The position numbers and the translations under genes are program-made. From Rhodamnia argentea (lineage: Eukaryota > Streptophyta > Magnoliopsida > Myrtales > Myrtaceae): a DNA stretch of 64,000 nt. This document shows, one piece after another, positions 48,089-62,215 of this stretch. Position 1 is the first letter of the stretch; every line of letters starts with the position of its first letter. Location: the NCBI RefSeq assembly GCF_020921035.1, contig NC_063156.1:26894283-26958282 (forward strand). The letters are read 5' to 3'. Below the pieces are notes generated by a model. The model was not told the DNA's origin. It ran no database searches and worked only from the letters and a program-made list of their open reading frames with translations.

Positions 48089-51000
48089 CTAGTCGTACTC
48101 CAGTTCTTCGGGAGTTATTGGCCGTTTAAGGGGAATGACGGACTTCTTCTCGACGTCCCGAGACAATGCCTTTCTCATATCTGAAGATGAAGATGGCGAT
48201 TGTTGAGAGAGGTGGCAATCAATCGGGAAACGAATGAAATTCACAGACGAACATCTCATTAGGGTGAGAATGGAGACTCACCCAAAGCATCTTCTTCGCC
48301 AGAATAATAGCGGAGCACCCTTCTATAAATTACGTATCCAAGCTGAGAAAGAAGGAACAAAGAGATGAGTACAATAAAACAAGTAAAGAAGTAAATCCTG
48401 ACTGTAGCGAATTAGTATTGCCAACAAATTTCCCCATTACACAATAGCGCATTTGTGCAAGCATCGCACCACACACATCCAATGATTAACTCGTTTGAAT
48501 TCAAGATAATGCTAGGTATATTGGAAAGTTTAAGATTGCTCTACTAAATTGTTTCAGTATGCCATGCACCAGAATTTTATTGGATATTGAGCATGACCAA
48601 CTTATTTAAAAGGCGCGGTTATAACATTACTCAATAGACATTTTAGTAGATTATTTTATGTACAATTAAACGAATGGTCCCTGAACTACGGTCCAATGTG
48701 CAATATCGTCCCCGAACTATTAATTTATTTAGTGTGGTCCTTGAATTTTAACCCAATTTGTTAATTATAAGTTCAGAAATGGCATTGCAGGGCCAAAGTT
48801 CAAGGATTATTTTTGTCTTTTCCCTTAATGATAAATATACCTAACATTACTCTGTATGATTTGCTATAAGTAAAACGAAGGCTGAGATTCTGCAAGGCAC
48901 TAACGAACTTTCACTTCCCATGATCGCGCGCGTAGCGCTGAGCATCGTTATGGTGCCTCACAAGTCAATTGAATCACGGCTGACGGTTACAGAGAGCCTG
49001 AACTTAAGGATGGGAGCTGGAGAAACGGGCTACAAACTCCTAAAGCTCAGAACTGTTTACATAAATTAGGGGCTTCTCTTTTCATTAAAAGAGTTTTGGC
49101 TGCTAATCCCTTGACCATTATAATGCATGCAGTTCTCTCATGTCTGAGCACATCGGAAAAATGCATCTCTTTTCTACAGCATTATTGACGGAAAACAAAA
49201 AAGAAAGGACTAAGAAGAACAAGAAAGAACAAAAATTTTTCAAAGATGAGCAAAGAACTCAGCTAGTTGAAAAGGTTCACCTTTTCATACATCTTTATGG
49301 CTGGAGTGTTTGATGCGCGCACAAACAGATCAACAAAATAAGCCTTATCACTGCCAAAGAAAAGTTCTTGTAGTGTCAATATTGGAAAATGAAAGCACAT
49401 GACCTCCTAATAAATACAGCTTATATTAATCAATAAAATGGAAAAAAACCACGTTATCAATGTTTAGGCAGTATAGAAAAGTCAGAATCTAAATAGACAG
49501 GTCCAGCTAACATTTTATCCAAGAAATAGGTGAACGCATATGAACAAGCAGAGTGTCTGCTCTGCCTATTTTCCCACAAAGGAAGAGAAACAGTGTGGGA
49601 TGTCACAAACTCATATTCACCACTGAAACAAACAAAACAACCAAGTCTTCATTTGATTCAATCACCAAGTCAGTTTCCAGATGATTTAATGCACTAGGGA
49701 AAAGAACTCCTGGCTCACGAGACCACATATAAAAAATATGGCTGGATTTGCCATCAATTTGAAATAAGTAGTTCAAAGGAATCAAGACAACATATCAAAC
49801 ATGTGGCAGGATATGCTGAAAGGAATCAAGGCCAGGACTTGGAAGTATGTGACTTTAGCACTTACCAAAGATTGCTTGTTTAGCCAAAATGTGACCATTA
49901 GGAGGGAGAGAAACCAATGTCAATGGAATCACTCCAAAAGAAAGTATTCTTTCTTCAGTTAAAAAAGTCATAGAAATCATTGAGACCCAAAGAACCTGAA
50001 CCGACAACTTTAACCTGCTAGGTGAAAAGGCTTGTATCAGTGGCAGGAGAAGCCTAAACAGAAACCATCTTGCCTGTTTCATGTGTTATCCAGTATTTGT
50101 AACTCAACTTGTATACTGTATGCCCACAACTGAAAAAGCAACTCAATGAATAATTAACTACTCCATGACCCTTGCCCAAATGACTCACCCCATCCATCAT
50201 TTGGCACTAACAGAAGAACTATTAATGTCTCTTCACGGTTCACCAATCTGGGACCACTTAAAAGGTTTAGGGCCTCGTCGTTCATTCGTCCTTGAATTCC
50301 CCGTAACAACTTTTTCACTGTGGCTCAAATGACTTGACCAATAGCAAAATGGTAGCTATTCTACCATCAAACAGCTTCCTGCTTAGTAAAGACAGGAGCT
50401 CACAATACCATGATTACTAAATAGCACATGCACAAGTCTCGCGCAGTCAGGCCAAAGATTTTTGCATATATCAAACAATGCAATACCATAGTCCTCCTTT
50501 TAAACTGAACCGCATACACTTTATGCAATTATAGAATAGGGAAGACGATAAAAAGTTTCATTTCTCGTTATATCATACGCTATATTATAATTTATTCCAT
50601 TTCTCGTTATGCCGTACTCTATATTATAATCTCTTGCTCTCTCTTCTTTATTTTACTATCTGAGAGAGAGACTTGCAATAAAAATAACACCTCCACATTA
50701 CGCTCCAAATCCTCTGAAGAAATTTAGGGAATTATTCACTTGAACAGTGCTGAAGCGGCATTGGAGTTCCAGTGCAGGTACACTAAAACACATATGATCA
50801 CAATTCATTGTCTATAAGGCTAAAACATTTCTCTGGTCATTTAATGAAAAGGTAGCTCATACAAATTCAGCGATGAAGAGATTAACCATTGCTTAAATCA
50901 GGCTTTTCTAAACAAAAGAAACGGAAAATGGAAGGCATAAGATAAAATTGTGCATTTCTCTTACATCTTGTCACTATTTTCTTCCAGCAGATTCATCAGT

Positions 51001-52250
51001 TTCTTGGCCACCTGTTGCCTCCGATACTCAGGAGCAACAGTGACAGCAGTTACATGTCCATGCCAAGATTCACCCTGCCCTTCAACTTTTCCCATAACTG
51101 CATCCACATGCAAAGGGGGAAAAACGAAAGTTTTACCAAGTTATGCCTTGATAATATGAGGGAAAATTTTACAGCAAAGACCGACAAAGAAGCTACAACA
51201 GCAGTGAAATGCTGGCACAGAGGGAGGAAACACTGCAATCCCACATCATAAGATCACCCTTGCCAGACTTGCCCATCCTACTCTTACACATTCATTGAAA
51301 ATAAAAGCACACAACTTAGATTCACGTCTCTATATGTCATATAATTCTCTCCAATTTACAAGCTTCCATCAAACTTCTGATCACTTTAAATGAACAATTA
51401 CCACCTAAGAACATATGACGGCACATGTTCTATCAACACGAAATCCCATATAACAGCACAGCAACTATATCATCGCATCGAAAAATTGTGTAAGGATTAA
51501 GTGAACTTAGTCATAGCTTCCAAAACTCCTATCCCTATACCCTACAGCATCAAGTGGGCAAATGCTAATTCTTGCACCCATTACTACTTTATCATATATA
51601 CTCTAATCTCTACCAATGTCAGGTCGCATTGCTCTGGGAACACATTATATGTCTCTGTGTGCATCAGATAGAGAGACATGGAGATGGAAAAAAAAAAGGA
51701 ACAAAAATCCCTCCCACAGTTACAAGTACACGGTAAGAAATTACAAAATTCTCGCTTGGAAACACAAATTTTGTAAGCCAACATACACTCCGATAAGCCC
51801 ACGACAAAAGGGGTTCTTTCTCCAAGAGCACGAAATTACGCAGCGCAATCTCCCCAGGCAACAAAATACGGAAGTGAGAAATGAAATCCAAAACAAGAAC
51901 ATCATATGAACCGACAAGGACATCCATAGAACCTAAAAACAAGATGAAACTCCAGCTCACTCACTGTAACCCATGATTCGCTTGCCGGGACCTTCAGCGA
52001 CGTGGAAGTAATCGGGCCATCTCGCCAAGTAGGTCATGTAGAAGGACATGTTGAACTGCGGTGGGTGCAAAAAGAAGGCCAAAAAAAAAAAAAATCAATC
52101 CTCAGAGCCAGTCCTGCGGCTGAATTCACGAAGTTGGAATCGGGGAAGAATTGGGGAAGAAGAAGAGCTCACGGTTTCGGTAAGGTGGTCGAGATTGACG
52201 GACGCGAAGCGAAGGAGGTCGTCGCAGCAGAATCTGCGTATCGTCGTCAT
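48089..52250 (-). CDS. NAA20: NatB catalytic subunit, N-alpha-acetyltransferase NAA20
   Basis: GNAT-fold acetyltransferase of the NatB complex. It acetylates nascent N-termini starting Met-Asp/Glu/Asn/Gln at the ribosome, with NAA25. Six exons, 52250-52173, 52055-51965, 51097-50965, 49350-49281, 48342-48282 and 48180-48089, join to 525 nt, or exactly 174 aa, the Arabidopsis length. It starts MTTIRRFCCDDLLRFASVNL. The acetyl-CoA loop is RRQQVA at 82-87, followed by KKLMNLLEE. YFVDLFVRASNTPAIKMYEK and LGYVIYRRVLRYYSGEEDAL complete the GNAT fold. The tail VIPLKRPITPEELEYD is typical. The gene is divergent from PRP18. A repeat-like block lies in intron 4 (about 48600-48850). Confidence 0.97.
48600..48850. 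repeat. family E repeat-like block in NAA20 intron 4
   Basis: AT-rich block between phrases TATAACATTACTC and CTAACATTACTC, containing AATGGTCCCTGAACTACGGT, CGTCCCCGAACTATT and GTGGTCCTTGAATTTTAACC units and, inverted, GGCCAAAGTTCAAGGATTAT. The layout matches the other short non-autonomous elements in this window. It lies between exons 4 and 5 and should be spliced out. Confidence 0.45.
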
Positions 52251-52749
52251 CTTTCCTTTGGCGTTGGGACGACTCCTACCGACGACAGCACCAGATGACT
52301 ACCGATTTCAGAGATCTTCCGAGTCAACTGAGTTTTTTAGGCTAGTGCTCTGTAATCCGGTTTAAGTAAAACTAAAACATGAACCCGGTTTAACCTTATC
52401 TTTAATCTTTATCCATTTTTACCCCACGAAAAAAAAAATCAATTTTAGTTTCTGAAAAAAGAATTCAATTTTTGAGAATTTCAGTTTTCTATGCCAAAAA
52501 AAATAAAACATGATCATAAATTTTTTTATTTTCATATTTATTTGAGATATATAAACCGGACCGGACGTACTAAGGAATTAAGGATAGGAGTCGGTCTTGC
52601 GACTGATAATCCGAGCTAAACTCCGACCTGGACCGGTACTAATTGACCGGATTACCAATACGTCGCGGTTCAGTATATCCTCCTTTCTTTTCTTCTTCCT
52701 CCTCATCCTCCTCTTCCCGTCCATCTCGAAGCCGAAACGAAACCCTAGG
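52251..52749. promoter_or_regulatory. shared divergent promoter region of NAA20 and PRP18
   Basis: The 499 bp between the two start codons must hold both leaders and both promoters. The centre (52390-52550) is AT-rich with A/T runs, and both edges are GC-richer. No TATA box is obvious for either gene, as is common in housekeeping genes. Confidence 0.5.
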
Positions 52750-55533
52750 ATGGACATCCTCAAGCAAGAACTCCTCAAGAAGCGCCAAACCCTCGCCGAA
52801 GAAACCGGCGGCCGGCGCATCTTCAAGCGCTCCGAGATCGAGCAGAAGCAAATTCAGAAGCTCCGCGAGCAGGAGAAGCGCGAGCTCGAGGCCAAATCCC
52901 ACCGCCAATCCTCCTCCTCATCCGACGCCGCCTCCAAGCCCAATCCCTCCCCCTCAGTCTCCGCCTCCTCCTCCGCCGTCTCCACCTCCGCGGCCGCGTC
53001 GTCCAACTCCCTTACCCACGAGCAGAACATCGACAACATGGTCCTGCCGAGGCAGGAAGTGATCCGCCGCCTCCGGTTCCTGAAACAGCCTATCACGCTC
53101 TTCGGCGAGGACGACGACGCTCGGCTTGACCGGCTCAAGTACGTCCTCAAGGCGGGGCTGTTCGAGGTCGACAGCGACATGACCGAAGGTCAGACGAACG
53201 ACTTCCTCCGCGACATCGCTGAGCTGAGGAAGCGGCAGAAGAGCGGGATGATGGGCGATAGGAAGAGGAAGGAGAGAGAGGACGGCGCAGGGGAGGACGG
53301 AGAGGGCAGGAGGGGTGAGGATGAGCTGAGTGGTGATGGAGGGTCGAGCGGAGTCGATGCCGATAAGGATTTGAAGCGGATGAAGGCAAATTTCGACGAG
53401 TTGTGCGAGGAGGATAAGATCTTGGTGTTTTTCAAGAGGTTGTTGAATGAGTGGAAGCAGGAGTTGGATGAGATGCCGGAAGCAGAGAAGCGGACAGCGA
53501 AGGGGAAGTCAATGGTGGCGACTTTCAAGCAGTGTGCGAGGTACCTGAATCCGCTGTTCAAGTTTTGCAGGAAGAAGGTGAGGTTACTGTTCCTGAAGAT
53601 GTTGTCTTGACTAGATTTCTACTGTCTTTTAACTTATTGTTAAGGCAAAAGGGGAAGTTGATGTCCGTTTTCACTTATTGTGATCTACTTATTGGGAAAA
53701 ACTTCTTGTGATATCGGATGATCGACTTGCCTGAAGTGTAGATGCGTGGTTGTTTGTTCTTGTCTCTTGCTACCTTGCTTGCTCTTTGTTGGAAGTTTTG
53801 AGTGTTTCATTCATGTGGCGAAACCTAAACAATGGGACGAAAGTTGTCAATCTCAACATTACTGAAAACTAAGGGAGATGGATCTAGTTTCATGCACTAG
53901 TGTGATAGATGAGTTTCTTCATGCTTACTCCTTTGTTGGTTTTGCGATTGATTGTCAATCTGGGAGTGGCGGTGCTCATTGTTTGTTGTGTTATGATAGT
54001 GAAAGTAATAATTCTCTGTCATTAGCAGAATAGTTTCTGTGAGGAGATTAATCCATTATAAGTAATCTTGGTGCTTGAAATGGTCTGCCTACACGGTGTT
54101 CCAAACCTTGTCATCTGTTTGCTTCTTTCTTCTTATCTGGATTTCTTACATTTCAAGTGTCTTAACAAGAGTTTCAGCCCTTCTTTTTTGGGTAAGATAT
54201 GGAGGGGAAAGATGAGAATTGAACCCAATCCTCTTATCTTCAGAAAATAGACTGCCTCCAGCCAAGCCCTTGTGCTTGAGTATCAGCCTTTGTTACTCTG
54301 AATGAACAAGGAGGTGATGGTAGAAGCCCTCACTCTCTTGTCCACATTATTCCCTATACTGTATAGCGCAATTTCCTAATGTGGAAAATATTGTGCCGAG
54401 ACTATTATATCAATTGGATATGATTGCTAGGAATTTTCATTTTTGTTCACCCATTCTGTTACACCTGTCCTTGCCTGAAAATATTTCTTAGGTTGATGCT
54501 TATACCATGTGGAACTTTGACATTACACACCTCTCCTCTTCCTTGAGGTTACTGGCATTGGCCCCTCATGCTACTAGTAATGAAAATAATTTCCTTTATG
54601 CAAAGATTCAATTCCACTCAGGTTAACTGGCTGATAGTTTCTTAGTTTTGTGCGTCAGCTAGCTTCACTTAAATTTACATATAGAAGGCAGCTCCTGGAA
54701 AAGTGAACTTTCTTTGCTTTCTTTCATTACTGTGGATACATTTGAAATCTGGAACTTGTCATGGGATTTTATATTGGTTGGCATCATTTGTATCTTTTGG
54801 AGTTGAAGGGAACTGGGATTGAATATTTTTTAGATTCAAAGCAGTTCGTATTGCTCGGGTGCGGATATGGTAATTTTTTGTTGTTGTCATAGTGGATATG
54901 GTAATTGAGTGAGCAGATATTCTGACATAATGAATGAACTAATCCTTTTTTCTCCTTCTCTTATGTGGGTCGACAATGCATAAATAATCTGTGTCTTGTG
55001 TTTATGAGTGGACACTCTTTTTTTTTTTTTTTTTTCTGGTCTCTCTCTTGTTTGCAGTTTACAAGTGGACAAATCGGTGAGCTTATAGTGATTTCATCTC
55101 TGGTTATCTAAATCTCCAGATTCTCCCTGATGATATCCGGCAAGCATTGATGATAGTTGTTGACTGTTGCATTAAGCGAGACTACCTAGCAGGAATGGAT
55201 CATTACATAAAATTGGCCATTGGAAATGCACCCTGGCCTATTGGCGTCACTATGGTTGGTATCCATGAACGTTCGGCTCGTGAGAAGATCTACACGAACA
55301 GTGTGGCCCATATCATGAATGACGAGACAACCCGTAAGTACCTGCAATCAATCAAGAGATTGATGACTTTCTGCCAGCGGCGATACCCAACCATGCCTTC
55401 GAAAGCTGTTGAGTTCAACAGCTTGGCCAATGGTAGCGATTTGCAGTCATTGCTGGCTGAAGAGCGGGCTCCTGCCGGCAATCAAGCTGCTGAGGAAAAG
55501 CTCCGGTTGATGCCTGCACCTTGGGAAAGCTAG
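52750..55533 (+). CDS. PRP18: pre-mRNA splicing factor PRP18
   Basis: Second-step splicing factor acting in the nuclear spliceosome (3' splice-site selection, exon ligation). Two exons, 52750-53577 and 55120-55533, joined in phase 0, give 413 aa (Arabidopsis about 420). It opens with the basic coiled region MDILKQELLKKRQTLAEETG. A Ser/Ala-rich linker covers 54-88. The PRP4-like (SFM) motif is VLPRQEVIRRLRFLKQPITL around 98-117. A charged Gly/Asp/Glu-rich linker (about 165-205) precedes the Prp18 domain, which contains FKQCARYLNPLFKFCRKK and, in exon 2, HYIKLAIGNAPWPIGVTMVG and NSVAHIMNDETTRKYLQSIK. The ATG chosen is the one giving the conserved start; an in-frame upstream ATG (52597) would only add promoter-encoded residues. 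The single intron is 1.5 kb. Confidence 0.95.
55021..55036. repeat. T-run in the PRP18 intron
   Basis: A long run of T residues about 85 bp before the PRP18 exon 2 acceptor. It may serve as part of a U-rich splicing signal. Confidence 0.6.
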
Positions 55534-57865
55534 TTCAATCTCGTGTAGGATGCTTGATCTGAAGGTTATGTTCCGGTTTGTCTTATTCCTTACAAATTTG
55601 CAACCTTAACAATGCTGTAGATACTTTGTCGACTGGATTTTATCCTGGATATGGTGAGGCTTTGGAAACTGCTACGGATTGAAAAGCCTTCATTGTGATC
55701 CAGATGAGTTTGTACTTCTCTTCTCATGCTATGGCAAAAAAGGTGTTGTATGGTCTATAGACCATGTGGATTTAGTCCAACTGAGATGTTGATTACGTGG
55801 TTCTCATAGTGAGATGTACATAATTAATGGTAGGATATTGTGAATCATGCAATAATTTCTCGTGCTATCCATTTAAGTCTTCCTTTCCGATCTGGTCAAA
55901 AGCAAGGACCGGGGGCACTTGAGAATTAATTTTTCTTAACCTGTTCTTAACATACTGCATCTGAGTTTGTTCCAAACTTGAAATCTCATTCTTATTGAGG
56001 TGCCAATTTGGCAAATAAATGAAGTAAAGTAGCACTTTTTGGCTACGTGATGGAGCAGTAATGTGGCCACCAGGAGCAGAATAGCGCAGACCAAGCGAGG
56101 GCAAACCTGCGTAGTGTTGCCAGAGTCGACCTCCATAGCGAGGTAGATCTATCCTTTTGCGATCTGCCCTCACCTTCCTGAGTCGATGAGAACAAATGAA
56201 GGGAGCGGGGATCCAACATGCCTGGGTATTACGGCCGAAACTTTCCTGATGGAGGGCATGCTCATATACTGCCTGATGACTCGGAAAACCAGGCTAACCT
56301 TCTCTCAAAGAGATTATTTCTAAGTAGTAAGGTGAATCACATCCTTGTCACCAACCGTACTACTATCACGCCGAGTTCCTCGGGTGAGATGTGCACTTCA
56401 TTCAGCACAACAATTGGTTGTGGCTTGTTATGGTCACAGTCAGAAGAGTGATTTCAGCTTGATAAATTTGTGCACAGAAGGCCAACCTCCCTTTCAAAGA
56501 TCCTGCAAGATAAATAATTATCTCATTCTCAGTACAAACACTTCATGCCAATGGGACAAAATCTCACTTTTTAGCCTACATGCATACAAGGGAAATTGGA
56601 CATATGACCCTCTTTCTCCACCCTATTTCCAGAACGCCCTCTTGCTGGCTATGTTGTTACTTCCTTTGTGTTCTTGAGCCATCCTCGCCGCTTCCTTGGG
56701 ATGTACATGTATGTCCAACGCTTGCCCTATAAAACACGCCACATTGATTGCTTCTCTCGATCAAAGTTGTACATAAACGTCGAATTACTTGCGCTCTCCC
56801 TAACAAGTGTGGCACCTCGAGCTAACTACACTTCTCTCAAACCATGCGCTTTGAGGCGTCAATGATCACAATTACATTGCCATCGGAGACCTTTGTGGCA
56901 ATGTCAGCGACGGCAACCGTCAGCATCGTCATGAAAAATCGACTGTGGAAGTCCCTATATGTCTCTCTCTCTCTCTCTTTAATTTTATTTACTTGTCTTG
57001 TAATTGTTCTTTTTTATTTTTAAACTAAATTTCTTTTGATTTTTATAAAAATTTTCCCTTTTATCCATTTGTTATGGTGGATATGTTTCCCCTCTAGAAT
57101 AGCTCTCAATTGATCACCTTCGACCAACGGCATAAATCTCGGAGCTCTGGGTGAAAATTGACTGCGATGAACCGTACAAACCAGGTAAAGAAAAATTATT
57201 GTTGGCGACATTGCAACATACTTCTAAAAATCTACGGGATGTTGCAAAACCGATTAGGAAAATTGCGACAGAAGGAAAAAGATTTGAGGACCATATAAAA
57301 CTTCGAGGTCGGCATCAGATCCTGTTCAATTCGAAACCGACCGGAGACTATTTAACCATGGTCAATTCGATTCCAAGTTGGTTCTAGGGAGGGATGCGGT
57401 TCTCGATTTCAAAGCCGGAATCGGCAATTGTATCCTAAAACCGATTTAACCAGGCTGGTTTTTGGAGTAAATTGATCTTGAATTTGTTTTGAAGAAGCCT
57501 TTTGGAGGGAAAAAATAACTTATCGTCACATCTGCTGCGAACTTAAAACCAATCGAATCTGGGCCTTAGAGATCATCCCACTTGAATGAATAAGAATTTT
57601 AGTGAGTAAAATTTGTTTCTACCTAAGGTAACCCCAACGGTGAACCTGTCATTGGCGACCACCTCATGGTGGTTAGACGACCTTGTCGTGGTGGTCACCT
57701 TAGATTTGACCTCTCAATCCCATCTCAAGCTCGTGTCTCCCTCTCTATTGAACACGATGGTATGCGATGATGGTCGATGGGTGGATCACCGCAAGTGCCG
57801 TGGGCTCGCGGTAGTCGACTAATCAACACTAAAAGTCCTAAGCATATACTTGGTATTGTTGTTCA
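55534..57865. other. intergenic region between PRP18 and WDR5A
   Basis: The first few hundred bases are the PRP18 3' flank. A 102-codon minus-strand frame at 55865-56173 and a 110-codon plus-strand frame at 56345-56677 have no recognisable domain. A (TC)n tract lies at about 56963-56979. I see nothing I would call a gene. Confidence 0.4.
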
Positions 57866-58095
57866 GGCTACATTTGTTTCACAGAAAATGAGTATTTTAA
57901 AAATATTTTTCTAAAAATAATCATTTTTATCTCTTATAAAAATAAATAAATAAAAAATATTTTCATCATAATGTTTAAATATAAATTGCTATCAATAATA
58001 TTTTTTTTTCATTGACTAATTAATTCAAGCGATTAGAACCGCTCGTTTTTAGGACACTGTTCTCTAGTTGATTCATTTTCCACAAAACAAAATTC
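57866..58095. mobile_element. family A MITE-like element upstream of WDR5A
   Basis: The left end ACATTTGTTTCACAGAAAAT is mirrored by TTCATTTTCCACAAAACAAA at the right end, with the internal phrase AAATATTTTTCTAAAAATAA. About 160 bp separates it from the WDR5A TATA box. Confidence 0.6.
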
Positions 58096-58255
58096 CTTAA
58101 TTTTCTTGAGTTCTTTATTTAATTTTCACCAAATAAAAATTCTAGAATATTACAAATTTTTCATAATTTTTATTCTCTCTTATTATTATATATTATCTTA
58201 ACTAATGCCTTATTAACGGACCAAACACCGCCTAATTTTGTCTCTCAATCCACGC

Positions 58256-58263
58256 TATAAAAT
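58256..58263 (+). promoter_or_regulatory. TATA box of WDR5A
   Basis: TATAAAAT, 57 bp before the WDR5A start codon. It predicts a short leader of about 30 nt. Confidence 0.65.
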
Positions 58264-58310
58264 GGCAGTCCCAAACGGACATAAATTCCCATGTAATTTA
58301 ACCAGCTTGA

Positions 58311-59666
<1,356 letters not shown>

Positions 59667-60774
59667 CTGCATAGGCTGTGATGTATAGGTGAGATTGTTT
59701 ATCCCCTTTAAAATGTCCTGCATCTTTGGAAAATGAAAGAATGTGGATGGAGCATTCTCTGCTTAGTGTACATTTTGTTCCCTGGAATTGAAAACTGTGA
59801 AAAAGTGCTTGTTTTGAGACCTGTAGTAGTTATCTTTTGCTTTGCTGCCTTCTTGGCGCTGGATAGTGAGACTAGGTTGCTTCAGCTTGCTTACAGTTGG
59901 TGTTCTTGTCCGTCTCTCCACCCCCGGCAAAACTCATGAGAATAGCAGATTAGCTTTATCAATAAGGATTCAGTGAATAGGAAAGTTTCTTTTATATCTG
60001 TCATGTATGATCTAATACAACCTGTCATCTGAGTGTGATGGAACTGCATTGACAGATATGAGAGTCGCCCATAGAAGTTCATGGGTTTCATGGCACACAG
60101 AGACGATTCTGGTGGCTTCCATGAAATAAAAGCACTGGGTTTTACTGATCTAGCTTTAGGGAAGCAAATTTGTCTTTGAGGAGCAAAGATGCTGGTAGTC
60201 TTGCTTTGAATTAGTTTCCTGGTTCAAAGCTTCAAGTCTTCTGAAGATTCTAAATTCATTCATTTGCTTTCGCATGTCAATTGATAATCAGGGCTATGTA
60301 CCTTAACATATTTTCGGGTTCTTTATCAAATTGTTGATGTTGCATTCATGGACAATTGTTAAACTTATTCTGTGCTCTTTCACATGGTTTTGTAGCTGTA
60401 TTTCAAGCTGTTTCCTTGGATGTAGAGGAGGATAATTTGCAGGTGAAGCGGGCTTGAGCAATCCAAGTACTCTTCCTTGTTCCGATGTGGGTTCAAGCTT
60501 TGCCATCCTCGCATGTGATGGGTGCTATAATCTACCAAAGGCTACTTAGATCCACTAGCAGGATGACCGTGTTAAGTCTGAAATTATTAATGAAAATCCT
60601 TTGGGGATAATTGTGACTAGTTTATGATACAGCATAGATACTCGATGTGGTATATATACTATCCAATGTACTAGTAGATGTTGATACATTGTGTACTGAT
60701 TTCTCCCCATCGTTGAGAATTACTCAGCTTGAATTATATATCTAATGGGTTGTCCTGACGGTGGCAATCCTACT
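59667..60774. other. WDR5A downstream region
   Basis: AT-rich 3' flank. No gene or clear repeat is seen until the family C element. Confidence 0.45.
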
Positions 60775-60789
60775 TCATTCCTTTTTCAA

Positions 60790-61197
60790 ATATGGTGGCA
60801 TGAATAGACTGGCGAGGCTGGCGTCAGGCAAGGGTTGCCCTCGGCCAGGCGAGGAACCCTCTCCCAACGCCAGCGACTGTAACAGCCTAGGCGGAGGACG
60901 TTGGTCGCCTTGGCCTGCCTACGCAAGGACAACCCCTGCCTAACAGTGGCAATGGCCAAGGGAGGGGGAGAGGAAAAAGAAAAGAAAAAGGAAAAGAAAA
61001 AGAAAAGATAAAAGGAAAGGAAAACATAAAAAAAAAAAGGAAAACAATTTAAAAATGAAAAGGACGAAAATGCCTTTCGGGCTTGCTCTTTTTTGAAACA
61101 ATGGAAGCATTTCATATCTTTATTCTAAATGAGGTTTACTTCTGGTTCTTATTTAATAAAATGAAGGCATTTCGAAAAATTATTCGAAATTTTCCCA
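60790..61197. mobile_element. family C foldback element, left-truncated copy
   Basis: The GC-rich core (GGCGAGGCTGGCGTCAGGCA...) and the right arm (GTTCTTATTTAATAAAATGA, AGGCATTTCG, TTCGAAATTTTCCC) match the family seen at 21921 and 29884. The left AT-rich arm is missing or too diverged to see. Confidence 0.5.
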
Positions 61198-61456
61198 AAG
61201 AATTTTACCAAGCAATTCTAGTTTATAAATAAATTTAAATGGATTTTTCTTGTCGAATATTGGTAAAACAATGTCGAAGCCAACTCCTTTAAGCGGATTT
61301 GCAATCCATGAAAATTGAACCCGGTACCAGTCGGATAAATCTCTACCGTTGCATTAAATTATGGGAGACGAACACGCAATTTGCTTTGCTAATTGACAGG
61401 GTTGTCAATCGCGAGTTTTCTTTCTTTACTACTTCTTAGTCATATTCTCAATGCAG

Positions 61457-61665
61457 ATGTGTACTTCGAGGTTGGGTACCCAACAAGTTACTTTGTTTAT
61501 GCATCCAAATATTCTCATGAATTTGAAGAGAGACATGGATTTGGTTGGACGTATGATGCTGAGCCTAAGCATGATTGGAGCAACTTAATGGCTCACAAAA
61601 GTTGCCAGATGGTTCACTGTCTCTTAAGACCAATAATGAACAAAAGGAGGTTTTTCACATTATGT
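61457..61665 (+). pseudogene. glutathione reductase exon relic
   Basis: A decayed exon of plant (cytosolic-type) glutathione reductase behind a preserved TGCAG acceptor. Reading [12 protein letters not shown], then a one-base insertion (a T at about 61492-61494), then [18 protein letters not shown] and [18 protein letters not shown], it follows the family around the redox-active disulfide (C-V-x-R-G-C-V-P-K-K). The second redox cysteine is Trp here (TGT to TGG at 61473-61475). After the KHDW block the frame drifts, though short matches continue to about 61665. Frameshift plus loss of the catalytic cysteine means it cannot encode an active enzyme. The acceptor site indicates a genomic duplication rather than a processed copy. 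No other exon is visible nearby. Confidence 0.7.
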
Positions 61666-61691
61666 TTGCTAAACAGACTAGTGAAAATATT

Positions 61692-62215
61692 GTGGCATAA
61701 AAGGTTGTACTGTACAGTGATCAGTGTGGTGCTGGTGAATGTGGGTTAAATAGGAGATACAAAGAGCTATCATATGGATCTTCTATACAGTTGACTGCTA
61801 GCTACTCTACACGATCAGGTGACGCACCACTTCATTCACTGCAGGGAGATGCTAAGTTTGGCGGCTCCTTCTCTCGCTAGTGGAAAGCTAACGGCCCCCG
61901 TCAGCCCCATGGGGCTAATGCCGACCCTCAGTCGGGACAGCTTGAGACAGCAAACGGTGGCCAGGATGGCCAAGATCGGGAGGCTAGCAATGACTGCGAC
62001 CTTAAAGGCGAACATTGCCACTTGATTGTTGTCCATCATATCGATGAGGAGGAAGAAGATTCATAGATGGGAAGAAGAAGGTGAAGGATGAAGATGGTCG
62101 CTTGTTCGTTGATGGGAAGAAGAAGGTGGTGAGGAAACATGTCAAAAGGAGGCGCTTCTGAGGGATTGAAGTTGCTACTTCCGATTAAAAAAAAAAAAGT
62201 ACCCAATGAAATTTA
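61692..62215. repeat. module copy 1 of a dispersed ~0.5-kb duplication
   Basis: Runs from TGGCATAAAAGGTTGTACTG to a poly-A-like tract. It is matched at 63438-63985 with many point differences. It contains a 45-bp minisatellite (GATGGGAAGAAGAAGGTG units, about two copies). On the minus strand both copies keep a frame with one hydrophobic helix (QVAMFAFKVAVIASLPILAI), but I do not recognise the protein. Confidence 0.75.

Noticed and set aside
52597-52749. Upstream in-frame ATG extending PRP18 by 51 residues
   Set aside because: The added residues are unlike any PRP18 N-terminus; MDILKQELLKKR is the conserved start.
55865-56173. Minus-strand 102-codon frame between PRP18 and WDR5A
   Set aside because: No recognised domain, no splice partner, and it lies in the PRP18 3' flank; I cannot support it as a gene.
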